Part shown: positions 12,330-22,879 of the stretch, in pieces
How positions within the stretch are numbered: position 1 is the stretch's first letter
Layout of the letters: each line of letters begins with the position of its first letter
Origin: Acanthoscelides obtectus
Lineage: Eukaryota > Arthropoda > Insecta > Coleoptera > Chrysomelidae
DNA: 64,000 nucleotides
Direction: 5' to 3'
Assembly: GCA_963669975.1 (NCBI GenBank)
Contig: CAVLJG010000007.1
Location: 1,340,877-1,404,876 of the forward strand
Made by a program: the position numbers and the translations under genes
Notes under the pieces: generated by a model
The model's input: only the letters and a program-made list of their open reading frames with translations
Told to the model about the DNA's origin: nothing
The model's database searches: none

Positions 12330-12935
12330 TTTTTAAACGCTCAGACCGGTCGATTTTGTTTTCGAGGGGGACACAAGTTTGGCATAAAAACACGTTATCA
12401 CGTGCAGCCCCCTAAGCGGGGGTGACACCACCCCCAAAATCTTAAATGGAAAGGGGGGTCGAGTGATACCTTATTTTGAAGGTCTTTCAATTCCCTTTAT
12501 AATGATATAAAATTAACGTACTTCAGTTCAGTAGTTTTGAAGATTTATTGATTTAAAGCTTAAATAATACTAATACATCATCATTAGTGGAGATCAATAC
12601 ACTTGGCAGCAAAGTAATTTAAAAATGAAAAATGAACTGACCCTTTAGGCAAGTAAATGGGCACCATGACTCTCCATGCAATAATAAAGATTTTGCTCAA
12701 AACTTTGCCGCACATTTTGCAATATTTGAGGAGTAATTTGAAGGCACTCATTCACAATTCTTCGTCGCAGGTCTTCTAATGATGTTGGCTGAGTAGCATA
12801 GATTTTGCTTTTTAAATGACCTCGCATAAAGAAATCCAAAGGTGATAAATCTGGCGATCTTGGGGGCCATTCAATGGCACCTCTTCTACCAATCCATCGA
12901 TCTGGAAACGTTTTGGAATTACGTCACGCTGGTTG
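12330..12935 (-). pseudogene. Mariner-type transposase C-terminus with one element end
   Basis: Minus-strand 12935-12645 reads FPDRWIGRRGAIEWPPRSPD, then LSPLDFFMRGHLKSKIYATQ with the third catalytic Asp, and runs on to a normal-looking C-terminus. The first two Asp motifs are gone. Downstream of the stop, 12345-12560 is a terminal block (TTTTCGAGGGGGACACAAG, GGGGTCGAGTGATACCTTA, AAGGTCTTTCAATTCC) that recurs at 34600-34840 and, inverted, at 49440-49590. It is therefore the 3' end of a DUF4817-type mariner whose 5' two thirds are deleted. Confidence 0.8.
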
Positions 12936-13442
12936 TTATGATTCTCTCACACAGCTCTTTAATTTCATCTTCACTATGCTTATCGCGCTTTACTCATCAA
13001 GCGTTCCTGTTTGTACACAAGTGTAATCACTATGTACATGATGTTCGTTTACGTATTCCAAACAACGAAAAACTTATTCTGTACGAAAGATAAATCAGCA
13101 AAGCCTTTTACAAGACTATATCATGGAAGCCGGTGACATACGTGGTCCGTTAGCTTACGTCGTTTCTTATCAACAAATGATATTGACTAACTGTAAAATC
13201 TTATAGCTTTCCACATATTTATTAAGAATTAGTGTGAAAGCGTCTAGTCCTTAACAAATAGCCAATCAAATTAATGTATGTTAGACAATGATCCTTCAGC
13301 TAAATCACGATCGTAGTAACTATATCAAGTACATGCCAATGATTCTTCGAAAGTCTCGCTCAACGTGAGATGCTTAGCTGGAAATAAAAAGGTCTGCGGT
13401 TCCGTCATGGATTCATAATTTCTGCTGCAAACAGTACGTTAC
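12936..13442. other. Unassigned stretch
   Basis: No gene, repeat end or RNA is recognisable. It ends at the TA that flanks the next transposon. Confidence 0.35.
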
Positions 13443-14031
13443 TACAGTATATTCAGATAAGAGATAGACCGGACATAAACAAGACCACGTGATCATCGAA
13501 CGCTGTAACATTCGGCAGGGACGTATTAAGAGTCACGCAGTACATATTTTAGATAGTAGATGCTGCTTTGCGTAACTTTGTAGTAAATTAGCACAATTCG
13601 ATGTGTATACGATTGGTGATGGATATAGGATCATGTGGGGGTGGGGTAAGAAATATATAATGATGTAAATATACATAAGGGTTTCAAAATTTTCGCTTCG
13701 ATTTCCAGCTTCGGATGCCGCCTGATGTTTGGTGAAATACAGTCGAATATAATCTCAAAATGGCGTTTAAATTAGCCTAAATTAAAAATAATCGTATATC
13801 TCTTAAAATTGCTTTTAGAATATTGATTAGTATATTTTTTGATTTCTAGGTAAATATGTAACCAAATTAAAACGTTCAAAACGTAAAAAAATGTGCATGG
13901 TTGAACATTGTCAGAAAGTAGATTCTTGAATAGGTTTTGCCAAAATGGGTTCAAAAATGTCAATAATTAATTAAAAAATACAGTAGCTTTATAATTACTT
14001 ATAACTTACCGAATTTGATGAACGACATCTT

Positions 14032-15936
14032 TTATTGGAAAGATGAGCTTGATGAGCTTTCATCATCGCTACTGCCTGAAGCACCAACGTCAATAATGAA
14101 TGGCTCGACTTGTTCCTCTAAAATATTATCCAGTTCCCACATTCTCTTTTCAACTTTGTCTTTCACGTGCTTAATACAGTTTTCCCATTTTTGCGCTGTT
14201 ATTAATTCTAATGCTTCTTTGAAAAGTCCTTTGAGGTCACAAAATTTAAAAGTTGTATTGTGCTTAGCTATATAATTTTTAACCTCTGCCCATATGAGCT
14301 CAATGGGATTGAGCTCGCAATGGTATGGAGGTAAACGGAGCACAGTTTTATTTTGACTTGCTGCCATTTCGTCAATGGCGTATTTTTGATATTCCGCCTT
14401 GTGATCCTTGACAATTCTTAATAATTGTACTTTCAGCATTGCTTCTTCAAAGTTGATATTTTTCGAGCGGAGCCAATGTTGAACATCAACTTTCCTTGAA
14501 GCCGTTGTTGGGACCTCTCCATTCTTCGAGAATGATAAGGCGCATTATCCAACACAATTACTGCGTTTTCCTCTAAGTTCGGTAAAATTTTTGAAAACCA
14601 CTGTTCAAACGATTCGCCATTCATTTCCTCGTGGTAATCTCCAGTTTTCTTAGACTCAAAGCACCACAGACCGTCAACAACAAATCCATCCTCACTGCCA
14701 ATATGGCAGATAATGAGCCTTTTCCCTTTACCTGGAAATCGAAGTACTAACTGGTGTAGATTTATTTCAATAAGCGAACCTTTTTCAAATGTTTTCATCA
14801 CATTCAGCGAAAAAACATTGAGACATGAGTATCAGATTGCTATAATTGGGATTATTTAGTCATATTGAAAGAAAGAATATTGAACATCGTATGATTACTC
14901 AGCGCTTCACAATTCAATTTAAAGTTATAAACCTTTAAAAAATGAATGATCAGGAACCTGAAATACGCGCAAATATTAATATTAACAAATTATAACTTTA
15001 TAAAGCTTAAAGTATGAATTAAAATGATTAGAAATATTAGGAACGGTACACAATATAAAACTTAGTAACTTTTTTTAAGTTTATAATATTCGACATATTT
15101 TAAGATTATATTAAACAATTATTGAAATATCGAAAACACATAAAAACATGGCTTAAAAAAGTTCTAACAAATGAAAATGACAATAAAACATCCACGCATT
15201 TTATCGAAAGTTATAAAGTTTTGTTACTTGTAATATGTTTTATCTGCCCCCTGGAATTAATGTTTAGAATCTTGTTCCCAAGGTTTGAAAAACATCCGAT
15301 TGTTGTCTATTACTCGTATTTACCTGCTGGATTTTTTAATCCGGTGGACAGTCGTCCATCTAGAAAGGCCCTCCTGGATGAAGTTACAGAATCATCAACC
15401 CATACTTTACTTGTAGTGTGTCCTGCGTTTACCCACGTTTCATCAAGGTAACAAATCTTCCTGTTTTGATTTCTATATTTCCCAATTTTTGTTAAATAAT
15501 CCGTCCTCCATAGCACAATTTCTTCTCTATCCAGTAGTAAACTATTACGACCCCGTTTTTTCCATTTGAAATTTAAATGCTTCAGTAACGCATGGAAAGT
15601 TGAACGTTTGAAATTTGGCAACGTTGTATCTCCATTTACCTCCTGCAGTACTTTATCTATAGTAGGTATTTCATTCCTAAAGAAGAATTCATGCACATGA
15701 TTTTTTTTGTATTGTCTTAACACATTAAACACTGATGCGCGACACACCCCAACTTTGTGAGAAACCTTCACAACAATTTCTTTGATGGTTGATGCCTCGT
15801 TCTCCTCGCGCTCGATCTTATATATATTCAAAATGACCTCTTTCATTTCTGCACTCAGGTGTCTTTTTTTAGAGCGTTTCCTAGGTGGACTACAGGAGTT
15901 TACAACTTCATCGGCAGTATCTGTACTACTGGGCAT
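14032..15936 (-). pseudogene. Sailor-like transposase with intron, frameshifted (S2)
   Basis: The chosen start is the ATG at 15936 (MPSSTDTADEVV). Exon 1 runs to 15324 and encodes a basic KRSKKR stretch, a helix-turn-helix (VCRASVFNVLRQY), FFFRNEIPTIDKVLQEVN and CYLDETWVNAGHT (first Asp). After the intron, exon 2 (14731-14032) encodes KGKRLIICHIGSEDGFV, then VIVLDNAPYHSRR (second Asp), then RLPPYHCELNPIELIWAEVK (Glu). It ends in an acidic/serine tail. A single frameshift lies near 14530, just after the second Asp motif; otherwise the gene is continuous and all three catalytic residues remain. The protein would excise and reinsert the element at TA. The spliced reading matches relatives at 24924 and 43300 residue for residue across the junction. 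Confidence 0.88.
14732..15323 (-). other. 592-bp intron in the S2 transposase, flanked by CAGGTAAA repeats
   Basis: On the minus strand the donor is CCAGCAG|GTAAATAC and the acceptor TTTCCAG|GTAAAGGG. Splicing restores a PAGKGKR reading that aligns with PSGKGQR in the copy at 43550, which has no interruption there; the copy at 25580 also lacks it. The eight bases CAGGTAAA occur at both edges, as expected if the segment arrived by insertion with target duplication. The segment is AT-rich and has no recognisable coding content. Confidence 0.8.
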
Positions 15937-16255
15937 TTTGCGCAAGCAGTTGATAACAATAACAATCAATAACAAGGTATAACAATAACAACGACAAACT
16001 CAACAACTTAATAAGATAACAAACGAAAACGTCCAAAGAAATATCAAATTGCAATGATGCACACGACATACGTAACACGTCTGAACCTGAATGTGACTCT
16101 GCCTTGATACGACTGCTCTGCCGCTCGGCATAGGCATTTAATTGCGAATTGACCAATGAGGGCTCCTGTTTTTACGTCGAGACGGCGGCGTTAGCGTGAA
16201 AATCACCCGAACCTTTTGTTTACATCCGGTCTATCTCTTATCTGAATATACTGTA

Positions 16256-17050
16256 ATGTCATACAATTTGAAAAAAAGATATCTGGTGGATTCCGGAAAA
16301 ATGCTCCATAAAGTTATATTCCTCAAAAAACTTAAAAACCTCCCTGGACCAGGGAAAAATCACCCAATATCATCCTGTATATGCGAGCGACACCACCATA
16401 TCTGTCTGTCACTTGACACTTGCTACCTCGGAATATAACCACGCCCTTAAAGTGCCATTCCAAGTATCTCAAACCCGTAAGGTAAGGTGAGACTGATGCA
16501 CTTAGATCGAGGTGTTCTCAGGTTCGTGTGGCCTTGTAGACGCACGGCATGCGGCAGATAAAGTGTTTCTTGATACAGATTCCAAAGAAACGTTGAATTT
16601 GCATGTACATGGGCACACGGAAGCAGATGAATGCTGCAAAGAAAATTCCACTCAAAAAAATTGCATAAATAATACACATACGAATACGAAATTTTCTGTT
16701 CCTCCAATATATGCCCGGGGAGATATCAGCGCCACAGCGAGGGAGTGGTGCGAATTTAAAGTGAAGAGCTTATATAAATTTAATAACACAGAAAGGGGAA
16801 AGATTTATGGCCAAACAAACGGCGAATTCCCGACTAGCGCTAAAATATACAAGATATACGCCTCCAGAAATATTGGCACTATGGGGATTGTATAGTACGA
16901 GTAGAATGACTGAGTCTGTATATCTTAAGGGTGTGGCGCACCAGTAGCTTCGTTACGGAAAGCAATCTGTCAAGGAAATTTGCATGAACCTGAAGGATAT
17001 ATAGTAATAAAGGGATTTATTTATAACGATATATAATAAGAGCGAGAATT
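16256..17050. other. Unassigned stretch
   Basis: A plus-strand open frame of 127 codons (16512-16895) and a minus-strand 86-codon frame show no recognisable domain or repeat. No RNA gene is visible. The stretch ends where a mariner-type element with TATACAGGGT begins. Confidence 0.35.
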
Positions 17051-17051
17051 T

Positions 17052-18385
17052 ATACAGGGTATTCATTTGAAAACCTCCCACCACGGAGGGACAACTTTTT
17101 AACTAAAAACTAAAGGGTTGTCCAATAGGGACGCAGGAAAGTAAACGTCAATTTGACATAGACGCCATCGTTGTTTTCTGTCACCGACATGTCATTTTGT
17201 TAGTTGAATGTTTACCATTGATCGCTATGGAGTCGTATTCGATTGAAGACCGCATTAAAGTTATTCAAGAGCACTACAAAAATGGTACAAAAATAAAAAA
17301 CACGTTTCGCGCGCTTCGTGAACATTTCGGTCGCAACAACCGCCCAAACGAAACAACCATCGGTCGTCTGGTGCGTAAATTCGAGGCAACAGGTTCTGTG
17401 GCAAATCTGCCAGGCTCTGGCCGGCCAAGAAGCGTTCGCACACCGGAAAATATTGCTGTTGTGAAGGAGAGTGTGAGAGACGATCCGAAACAATCAACAG
17501 CGCGTCGATCCCAAGAATTGCGCATTTCGAGAACCAGTTTGCTCCGCATTCTCCACAAGGATTTGAATGTACACGCCTACAAGATCCAATTGACGCAAGA
17601 GCTGCGTCGGGCCGACCATTTTTCGCGCCGAACGTTCTCAGATTGGCTCCTTGAACACCGCCAAATTGATGCCAATTTTTCATCAAAAATCATGTTCAAC
17701 GACGAAGCGCATTACACTTTGAATGGGACGGTAAACAAGCAAAACTGCCGCATCTGAGCGAACGAAAATCCTAGTGAGTATCAAGAGCAGCCGATGCATC
17801 CTCAAAAAGTGGTCAAAAGGCATCATCGGACCTTACTTTTTCGAAAATGCGGCCGGGGACGCCGTTACCGTCAATTCTGAACGATATCACGTGATGATAG
17901 AGGACTATTTTTTGCCGCAACTTGAAGGAATGGATATGGACGATGTTTATTTCCAACAAGACGGTGCAACATGCCACACAACCAACGTCAATATCCATCG
18001 ATTGCAGTCCTTCTTCGGTGATCGCGTGATTTCGCGCAGAGGAAATGTGCCATGGCCACCAAGATCGTGCGATTTGACTCCCTTGGACTTCTTTTTATGG
18101 GGATATTTGAAAAGCAAAGTCCACGTCAACAAACCAGCCACCCTACAAGAACTCAAAAACAACATTATTGCCGAGATAAATGCCATAGAACCGACCATGT
18201 TGCAAAATATCATTGAAAATTTCGACCATCGCGTGGACGTCTGTAAATCCAGTCGTGGTGAACATTTGAGCGATATCATTTTTCATACATAAATGGTATA
18301 AATGAACCTTCAAAATAAAGTACCCAACTTGATTTGAATATCAATCTTCCTTGTTTTAAAATGCGTTTACTTTCCCGCGACCCCA
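17052..18385 (+). mobile_element. Mariner-type element with 41-residue D-D spacing
   Basis: The transposase frame is bracketed by an inverted repeat: GGGACGCAGGAAAGTAAACG at 17128-17147 and its near-complement at 18364-18383, with two mismatches. TATACAGGGTATTC at 17052 is a typical outer end for this superfamily, but a matching outer right end is not clear, so the exact boundaries are uncertain. Confidence 0.7.
17227..18292 (+). pseudogene. Mariner-type (DD41D) transposase, broken
   Basis: Starts at ATG 17227 (MESYSIEDRIKVI), in preference to an upstream in-frame codon, because this matches the usual N-terminus of the group. A helix-turn-helix and a GSGRPRSVRT linker are followed by FNDEAHYTLNG (first Asp), YFQQDGATCHTT (second Asp) and WPPRSCDLTPLDFFLWGYLK (third Asp). 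Between the second and third Asp there are 41 residues, as in the DD41D/rosa group. A TGA replaces the expected Trp at 17755-17757, and a small deletion with frameshift follows near 17810. The C-terminus to 18292 is otherwise complete. It is inactive but comparatively well preserved. Confidence 0.85.
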
Positions 18386-18960
18386 TACTCCACTCTCTTT
18401 CACGCTCTGTCCCCCAGGGCCATCCCCTTAAAATTTTTAAGTGACAATGGGCGTCGAGTAATAGTTTGTTTGAAAGGTCTTTCGAAGTCCTTTATTTTGA
18501 CGGTGGATTTTTCAAAATCAGTCGATTCGTTTTTGAGGAAATTAGAAAAATCTTTATCTATCTTAATTTGCTCAGATGGAAACAAAAACACACGAACATC
18601 TAACTTCTTATTCCAACAAGTGTTTAAAATGTTGCCCGTTAGGGCTTGCCAAATCTACAGTTAGTTTATAATTTAAAACGACATAAACAGCAATTCGGAA
18701 GATTAGATGTGGCAACAACCAAATAACAACCCGAATTTTTTCCGCATTCTTTCATCAACACAGCATTTATTGGTATGTCTGTTTAGTTATTTGTTGCTAC
18801 GGGAAAGAAAAAAATTAATTTGCTGTAAGTTACCTTTGTGACAATCATGGGATAGTGAAAATTAAAAACCTGCTAGATCTCCTGATTTGACGCCATTAGA
18901 CGTTTTTCTATGGGGCCATTTGAAATCTATTGTGTTTACAATGTGTTTGGAAAAATCGAC
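18386..18960 (+). pseudogene. Scrap of a mariner-type element
   Basis: 18400-18490 (GGCGTCGAGTAATAGTTTG, AAAGGTCTTTCGAAGTCC) is a diverged form of the mariner terminal block seen at 12430-12500. Farther on, 18871-18945 reads ARSPDLTPLDVFLWGHLKSI on the plus strand, the motif around the third catalytic Asp. Nothing else of the transposase is left. Whether both pieces came from one element cannot be settled by eye. Confidence 0.6.
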
Positions 18961-19265
18961 AAATTATTTAGACTGTCAGGTTTCTTAGCAATAACGATCT
19001 TATGTAGAGTGTACTCTTTAAACTTACAACTCGAGCTTTCTACAGCCTGTGCTGCCATCATCAGGCGTGCGTCAGCGAGATTGGTGCTGAAATTTGATCT
19101 TAGAAAATGTGGATGAACGATTAAACACTGAATTTATGATGAAAAATTATTGAAAACACAACAGCTAAAGATCTTGTGTTGAAGTATAGAGAATATATCT
19201 GGAAAATGAATAATTCTGTTGGAGGTCATGACGAGGAATCAATTTTCCCTACAAGTATAAATATA

Positions 19266-20680
19266 CTGACATATAAATCCGAACACCAAGTTTAAATGGT
19301 TTTATTTTAATAAAATTTTGTATAAGTACTTAATGAAGCATAATAAGTAAATGATAAAAATTTCAAAATGATTGCACTGCTTTAAAGCCCTTTGACCTTT
19401 AATAATGTGTGGATGCACCCTGATGTGCTACGCATTCTCCAACGCGCCTAGGCATGCTTCTGATCAGGTGGTCAATGTCCTCTTGTGGTATCTCATTCCA
19501 GGCAACCAGCAACTCCTCTCGAAGTGCTTCTAGAGTCTGAGGAGGACGTTGCAAATTGAGCAATCTCCTACCCATCATATCCCACACGTGCTCAGTTGGG
19601 GATAAGTCGGCAGATCTTGGTGGCCATGGTAACAATGTGACATCATTATGTTGAAAGAAGTCTATTGTGACTCTTGTAACATGTGGTCGGGCATTATCTT
19701 GTTGGAAAGTTGGATCTGCCAGGGTGTCAAGATAGGGTAAAAGATGGGGTTCTGAAACTTCGTGGATATAACGCTGCGCATTCATGTTACCTCTGATGAA
19801 GATTAAAGGTGACCTGGAACCATAAGTTTTAGCACCCCAAACCATAACTCCAACAGTGTGATGATCATGTCTTTCAACAAAAAACTGTGGATTCCTCCTT
19901 TCACCACGTCGCCTTCTAACCCTGGCACGACCATCGTGCATGCCTAAACAAAATCGAGACTCGTCACCAAAGACAATACTGTTCCATTCCTGATCCCAGA
20001 GTGACCGTTGTCTGCACCACTCAAGGCGATTACGTCGGTGTCCTCGAGTTAAAGGGAGGACCCAGTGTGGCCGGTATGAAAACAAGCCAAAACTTCTCAT
20101 TCGTCGGTAAACACCTCGCATGCCAATAAGTCTTCCGTGTTTTGCAAACCATTCATTTGCAATGGACCTGGTAGTGGAGAAACGGTCCCTTAAGGCCAAT
20201 AATCTTAGGCGGCGATCTTCACGGTCTGTTGTTCTACTGCGGCGTCCAGTGCCCCTTGCTCTTTGCGTACGGCCTTCTCGAAGCCATGCCTGACAACACC
20301 TAACCACAGTGTCTACACTTCTTTGCACTCTAACTGCAATTGCCCGAAAAGAAAGTCCAGCTTCCCGAAGTCCCACTATACGGCCCCTATCAAACTCACT
20401 AAGTTGACGAAATCGTACAGGTCTCCGTACTCTAGGCATCGTAACCGATCGTAAAGGATGTCAAGAACCAAAATCCGCCAACGTTGATTCTTTACTGCGG
20501 CTGAAATATTCATTTTTAGAGCGTTAGTGAATTAAAAAAAAACAGTATAAAAACCGGAATGTCCAACTGATAAGGCTGAAAATTTTTTCACTAGTTATTT
20601 AAAGTAAGATAAATACATTCACCAACTTTTATTAAAATAAAACCATTTAAACTGGGTGTTCGGATTTATATGTCACTTAG
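19266..20680 (-). mobile_element. Tc1 transposon, copy A (apparently intact)
   Basis: A 1415-bp element with about 54-bp terminal inverted repeats. The family sequence runs CTAAGTGACATATAAATCCG and continues through CACCCAGTTTAAATGG to a TTTTATTTTAATAAAA edge. It is flanked by TA on both sides (19264-19265, 20681-20682). The left end lacks three bases (AAG after CT) relative to the other copies. It carries an unbroken transposase on the minus strand. Five more copies lie at 20910, 37219, 55173, 60889 and 62846. Confidence 0.95.
19399..20439 (-). CDS. Tc1 transposase, intact 346-residue ORF (copy A)
   Basis: The start is ATG 20439 (MPRVRRPVRFRQL), shared by all copies. A paired-type bipartite DNA-binding region (residues about 12-110) includes the first helix-turn-helix (GRIVGLREAGLSFRAIAVRV) and a basic GTGRRSRTTDRED linker. 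The catalytic domain has FGDESRFCL (Asp159), TFQQDNARPH (Asp248) and RSADLSPTEHVWD (Glu283), a DD34E triad with exactly 34 residues between the last two. Length is normal for Tc1. The enzyme would bind the element ends and perform cut-and-paste transposition into TA. Differences from the other copies (SAD for SPD, PTE for PIE, GDE for SDE) leave the triad intact; whether they reduce activity is unknown. Confidence 0.95.
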   Translation of the reverse strand: MPRVRRPVRFRQLSEFDRGRIVGLREAGLSFRAIAVRVQRSVDTVVRCCQAWLREGRTQRARGTGRRSRTTDREDRRLRLLALRDRFSTTRSIANEWFAKHGRLIGMRGVYRRMRSFGLFSYRPHWVLPLTRGHRRNRLEWCRQRSLWDQEWNSIVFGDESRFCLGMHDGRARVRRRRGERRNPQFFVERHDHHTVGVMVWGAKTYGSRSPLIFIRGNMNAQRYIHEVSEPHLLPYLDTLADPTFQQDNARPHVTRVTIDFFQHNDVTLLPWPPRSADLSPTEHVWDMMGRRLLNLQRPPQTLEALREELLVAWNEIPQEDIDHLIRSMPRRVGECVAHQGASTHY

Positions 20681-20909
20681 TATATCAATTTATATACGAT
20701 TGTAAGCAAGAAATATTTGGATGAGTCTTTAACACTTAACCAGTTCATAGTAATAATATGGCCTGATGCGTGCTCATATCTCGTTAGATTGTTTATTAGA
20801 CGGAAGTGATTTCGGTTTTTTTTTTATAAACTTGGAAAACGTGCTTTTATTGGTATCCAGTAGTTTTTGAATATAAGAACTCTTTCTAATAGAAACGTTC
20901 CTCACTATA

Positions 20910-22323
20910 CTAAGTGACATATAATCCGAACACCCAGTTTAAATGGTTTTATTTTAATAAAAGTTGGTGAATGTATTTATCTTACTGTAAATAACAAGTG
21001 AAAAAAATTTCAGCCTTATCAGTTGGACATTCCGGTTTTTATACTGCTTTTTTTAATTCACTAACGCTCTAAAAATGAATATTTCAGCCGCAGTAAAGAA
21101 TCAACGTTGGCGGATTTTGGTTCTTGACATCCTTTACGATCGGTTACGATGCCTAGAGTACGGAGACCTGTACGATTTCGTCAACTTAGTGAGTTTGATA
21201 GGGGCCGTATAGTGGGACTTCGGGAAGCTGGACTTTCTTTCGGGCAATTGCAGTTAGAGTGCAAAGAAGTGTAGACACTGTGGTTAGGTGTTGTCAGGCA
21301 TGGCTTCGAGAAGGCCGTACGCAAAGAGCAAGGGGCACTGGACGCCGCCGTAAAACAACAGACCGTGAAGATCGCCGCCTAAGATTATTGGCCTTAAGGA
21401 ACCGTTTCTCCACTACCAGGTCCATTGCAAATGAATGGTTTGCAGAACACGGAAGACCTATTGGCATGCGAAGTGTTTACCGACGAATGAGAAGTTTTGG
21501 CTTGTTTTCATACCGGCCACACTGGTCCTCCCTTTAACTCGAGAACACCGACGTAATCGCCTTGAGTGGTGCAGACAACGGTCACTCTGGGATCAGGAAT
21601 GGAACAGTATTGTCTTTAGTGACGAGTCTCGATTTTGTATAGGCATGCACGATGGTCGTGCCAGGGGTAGAAGGCGACGTGGTGAAAGGAGGAATCCACA
21701 GTTTTTTGTTGAAAGACATGTCATCACACTGTTGGAGTTATGGTTTGGGGTGCTATAGCTTATGGTTCCAGGTCACCTTTAATCTTCATCAGAGGTAACA
21801 TGAACGCGCAGCGTTGTATCCACGAAGTTCTAGAACCCCATCTTTTACCCTATCTTGACACCCTGACAGATCCAACTTTCCAACAAGATAATGCCCGACC
21901 ACATGTTGCAAGAGTCACAATAGACTTCTTTCAACATAATGATGTCACATTGTTACCATGGCCACCAAGATCTCCCGACTTATCCCCAATTGAGCACGTG
22001 TGGGATATGATGGGTAGGAGATTGCTCAATTTGCAACGTCCTCCTCAGGCTCTAGAAGCACTTCGAGAGGAGTTGGTGGTTGCCTGGAATGAGATACCAC
22101 AGGAGGACAGTGACCACCTGATCAGAAGCATGCCTAGGCGCGTTGGAGAATGCGTAGCACATCAGGGTGCATCCACACATTATTAAAGGTCAAAGGGCTT
22201 TAAAGCAGTGCAATAATTTTGAAATTTTTATCATTTACTTATTATGCTTCATTAAGTACTTACACAAAATTTTATTAAAATAAAACCATTTAAACTGGGT
22301 GCTCGGATTTATATGTCACTTAG
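20910..22323 (+). mobile_element. Tc1 transposon, copy B
   Basis: A 1414-bp copy in the opposite orientation to copy A, separated from it by about 230 bp, so the two transposase 5' ends face each other. Both terminal repeats are present (CTAAGTGACATATAATCCG at left, GTCACTTAG at right), each with flanking TA (20908-20909, 22324-22325). Confidence 0.95.
21149..22186 (+). pseudogene. Tc1 transposase with three one-base deletions (copy B)
   Basis: Start ATG 21149. Compared with copies A and C, one T is missing near 21238 (CTTTCTTTCGGG), one G near 21525 (CACTGGTCC) and one T near 21721 (ACATGTCATC). Each shifts the frame, giving three overlapping open pieces that together cover the whole 346-residue protein. 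The catalytic motifs FSDESRFCI, TFQQDNARPH and SPDLSPIEHVWD are all still encoded. No large deletion is present. As written it makes no functional transposase, though its ends could be mobilised by the intact copies. Confidence 0.93.
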
Positions 22324-22325
22324 TA

Positions 22326-22870
22326 TATTTGACAGTTGAAAACGTCACGGTTACTCAACCTGCATACTGTAGATACGTTTGTCTCTTCCAAATCTCTATC
22401 AATCGCAGGTCGTTGACACATACTATACAATTGTACGCATAAATCCGAATGATCATGTGTCAAGTCGCAATTTACGATCGCCAGTACTTACATGATAATT
22501 ACACATAAATTGTAATTAAATAACGGTTAACTATTCCCACAACGCAGCCTATAAATCACCGTCGGTTGTGTCCACCGCCGGGGCCATTATGTAGTAGTAT
22601 TGATCTTAAGCAGGAATCCTTAGCGGACTATAACTTAATACCAAAACGGTATCAACAGGTATGATATTGCCGGACTGGGGGCCTCTAGGTGCTGAACGCA
22701 AATCAATAACAACGCATACCTCCTGCATTACTTATATGCACCAGGTTCTGATATGGGGGCTAATCAACGGGGAAGGGCTGCTTCTCTAATCTCGACATAC
22801 GTGTAGCGAGGGATACATGATCACAAGCACAAGTTAAACTCTCTGAGAAAAAAAATTAGATATGAACACG
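22326..22870. other. Unassigned stretch
   Basis: No coding motif is recognisable. The 5' boundary of the LINE remnant that follows is not sharp, so the right part may be unalignable LINE sequence. Confidence 0.35.
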
Positions 22871-22879
22871 TACAAGATG

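Larger units (their letters stand above)
13445..16253 (-). mobile_element. Complete Sailor-like Tc1/mariner-superfamily transposon (S2)
   Basis: Terminal inverted repeats of 38 bp lie at 13445-13482 and 16216-16253. Both start CAGTATATTCAGATAAGAGA and differ only by a two-base CA/TG substitution. Each is flanked by TA (13443-13444 and 16254-16255), the target duplication of this superfamily. The element is 2809 bp and holds one transposase gene on the minus strand, interrupted by an intron and broken by one frameshift. The long residue spacing between second Asp and Glu places it with the group described as Sailor (DD82E); that placement is inference from spacing and motifs. Confidence 0.92.

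Noticed and set aside
16512..16895. 127-codon plus-strand frame
   Set aside because: No motif, and it overlaps other chance frames. Nothing supports translation.
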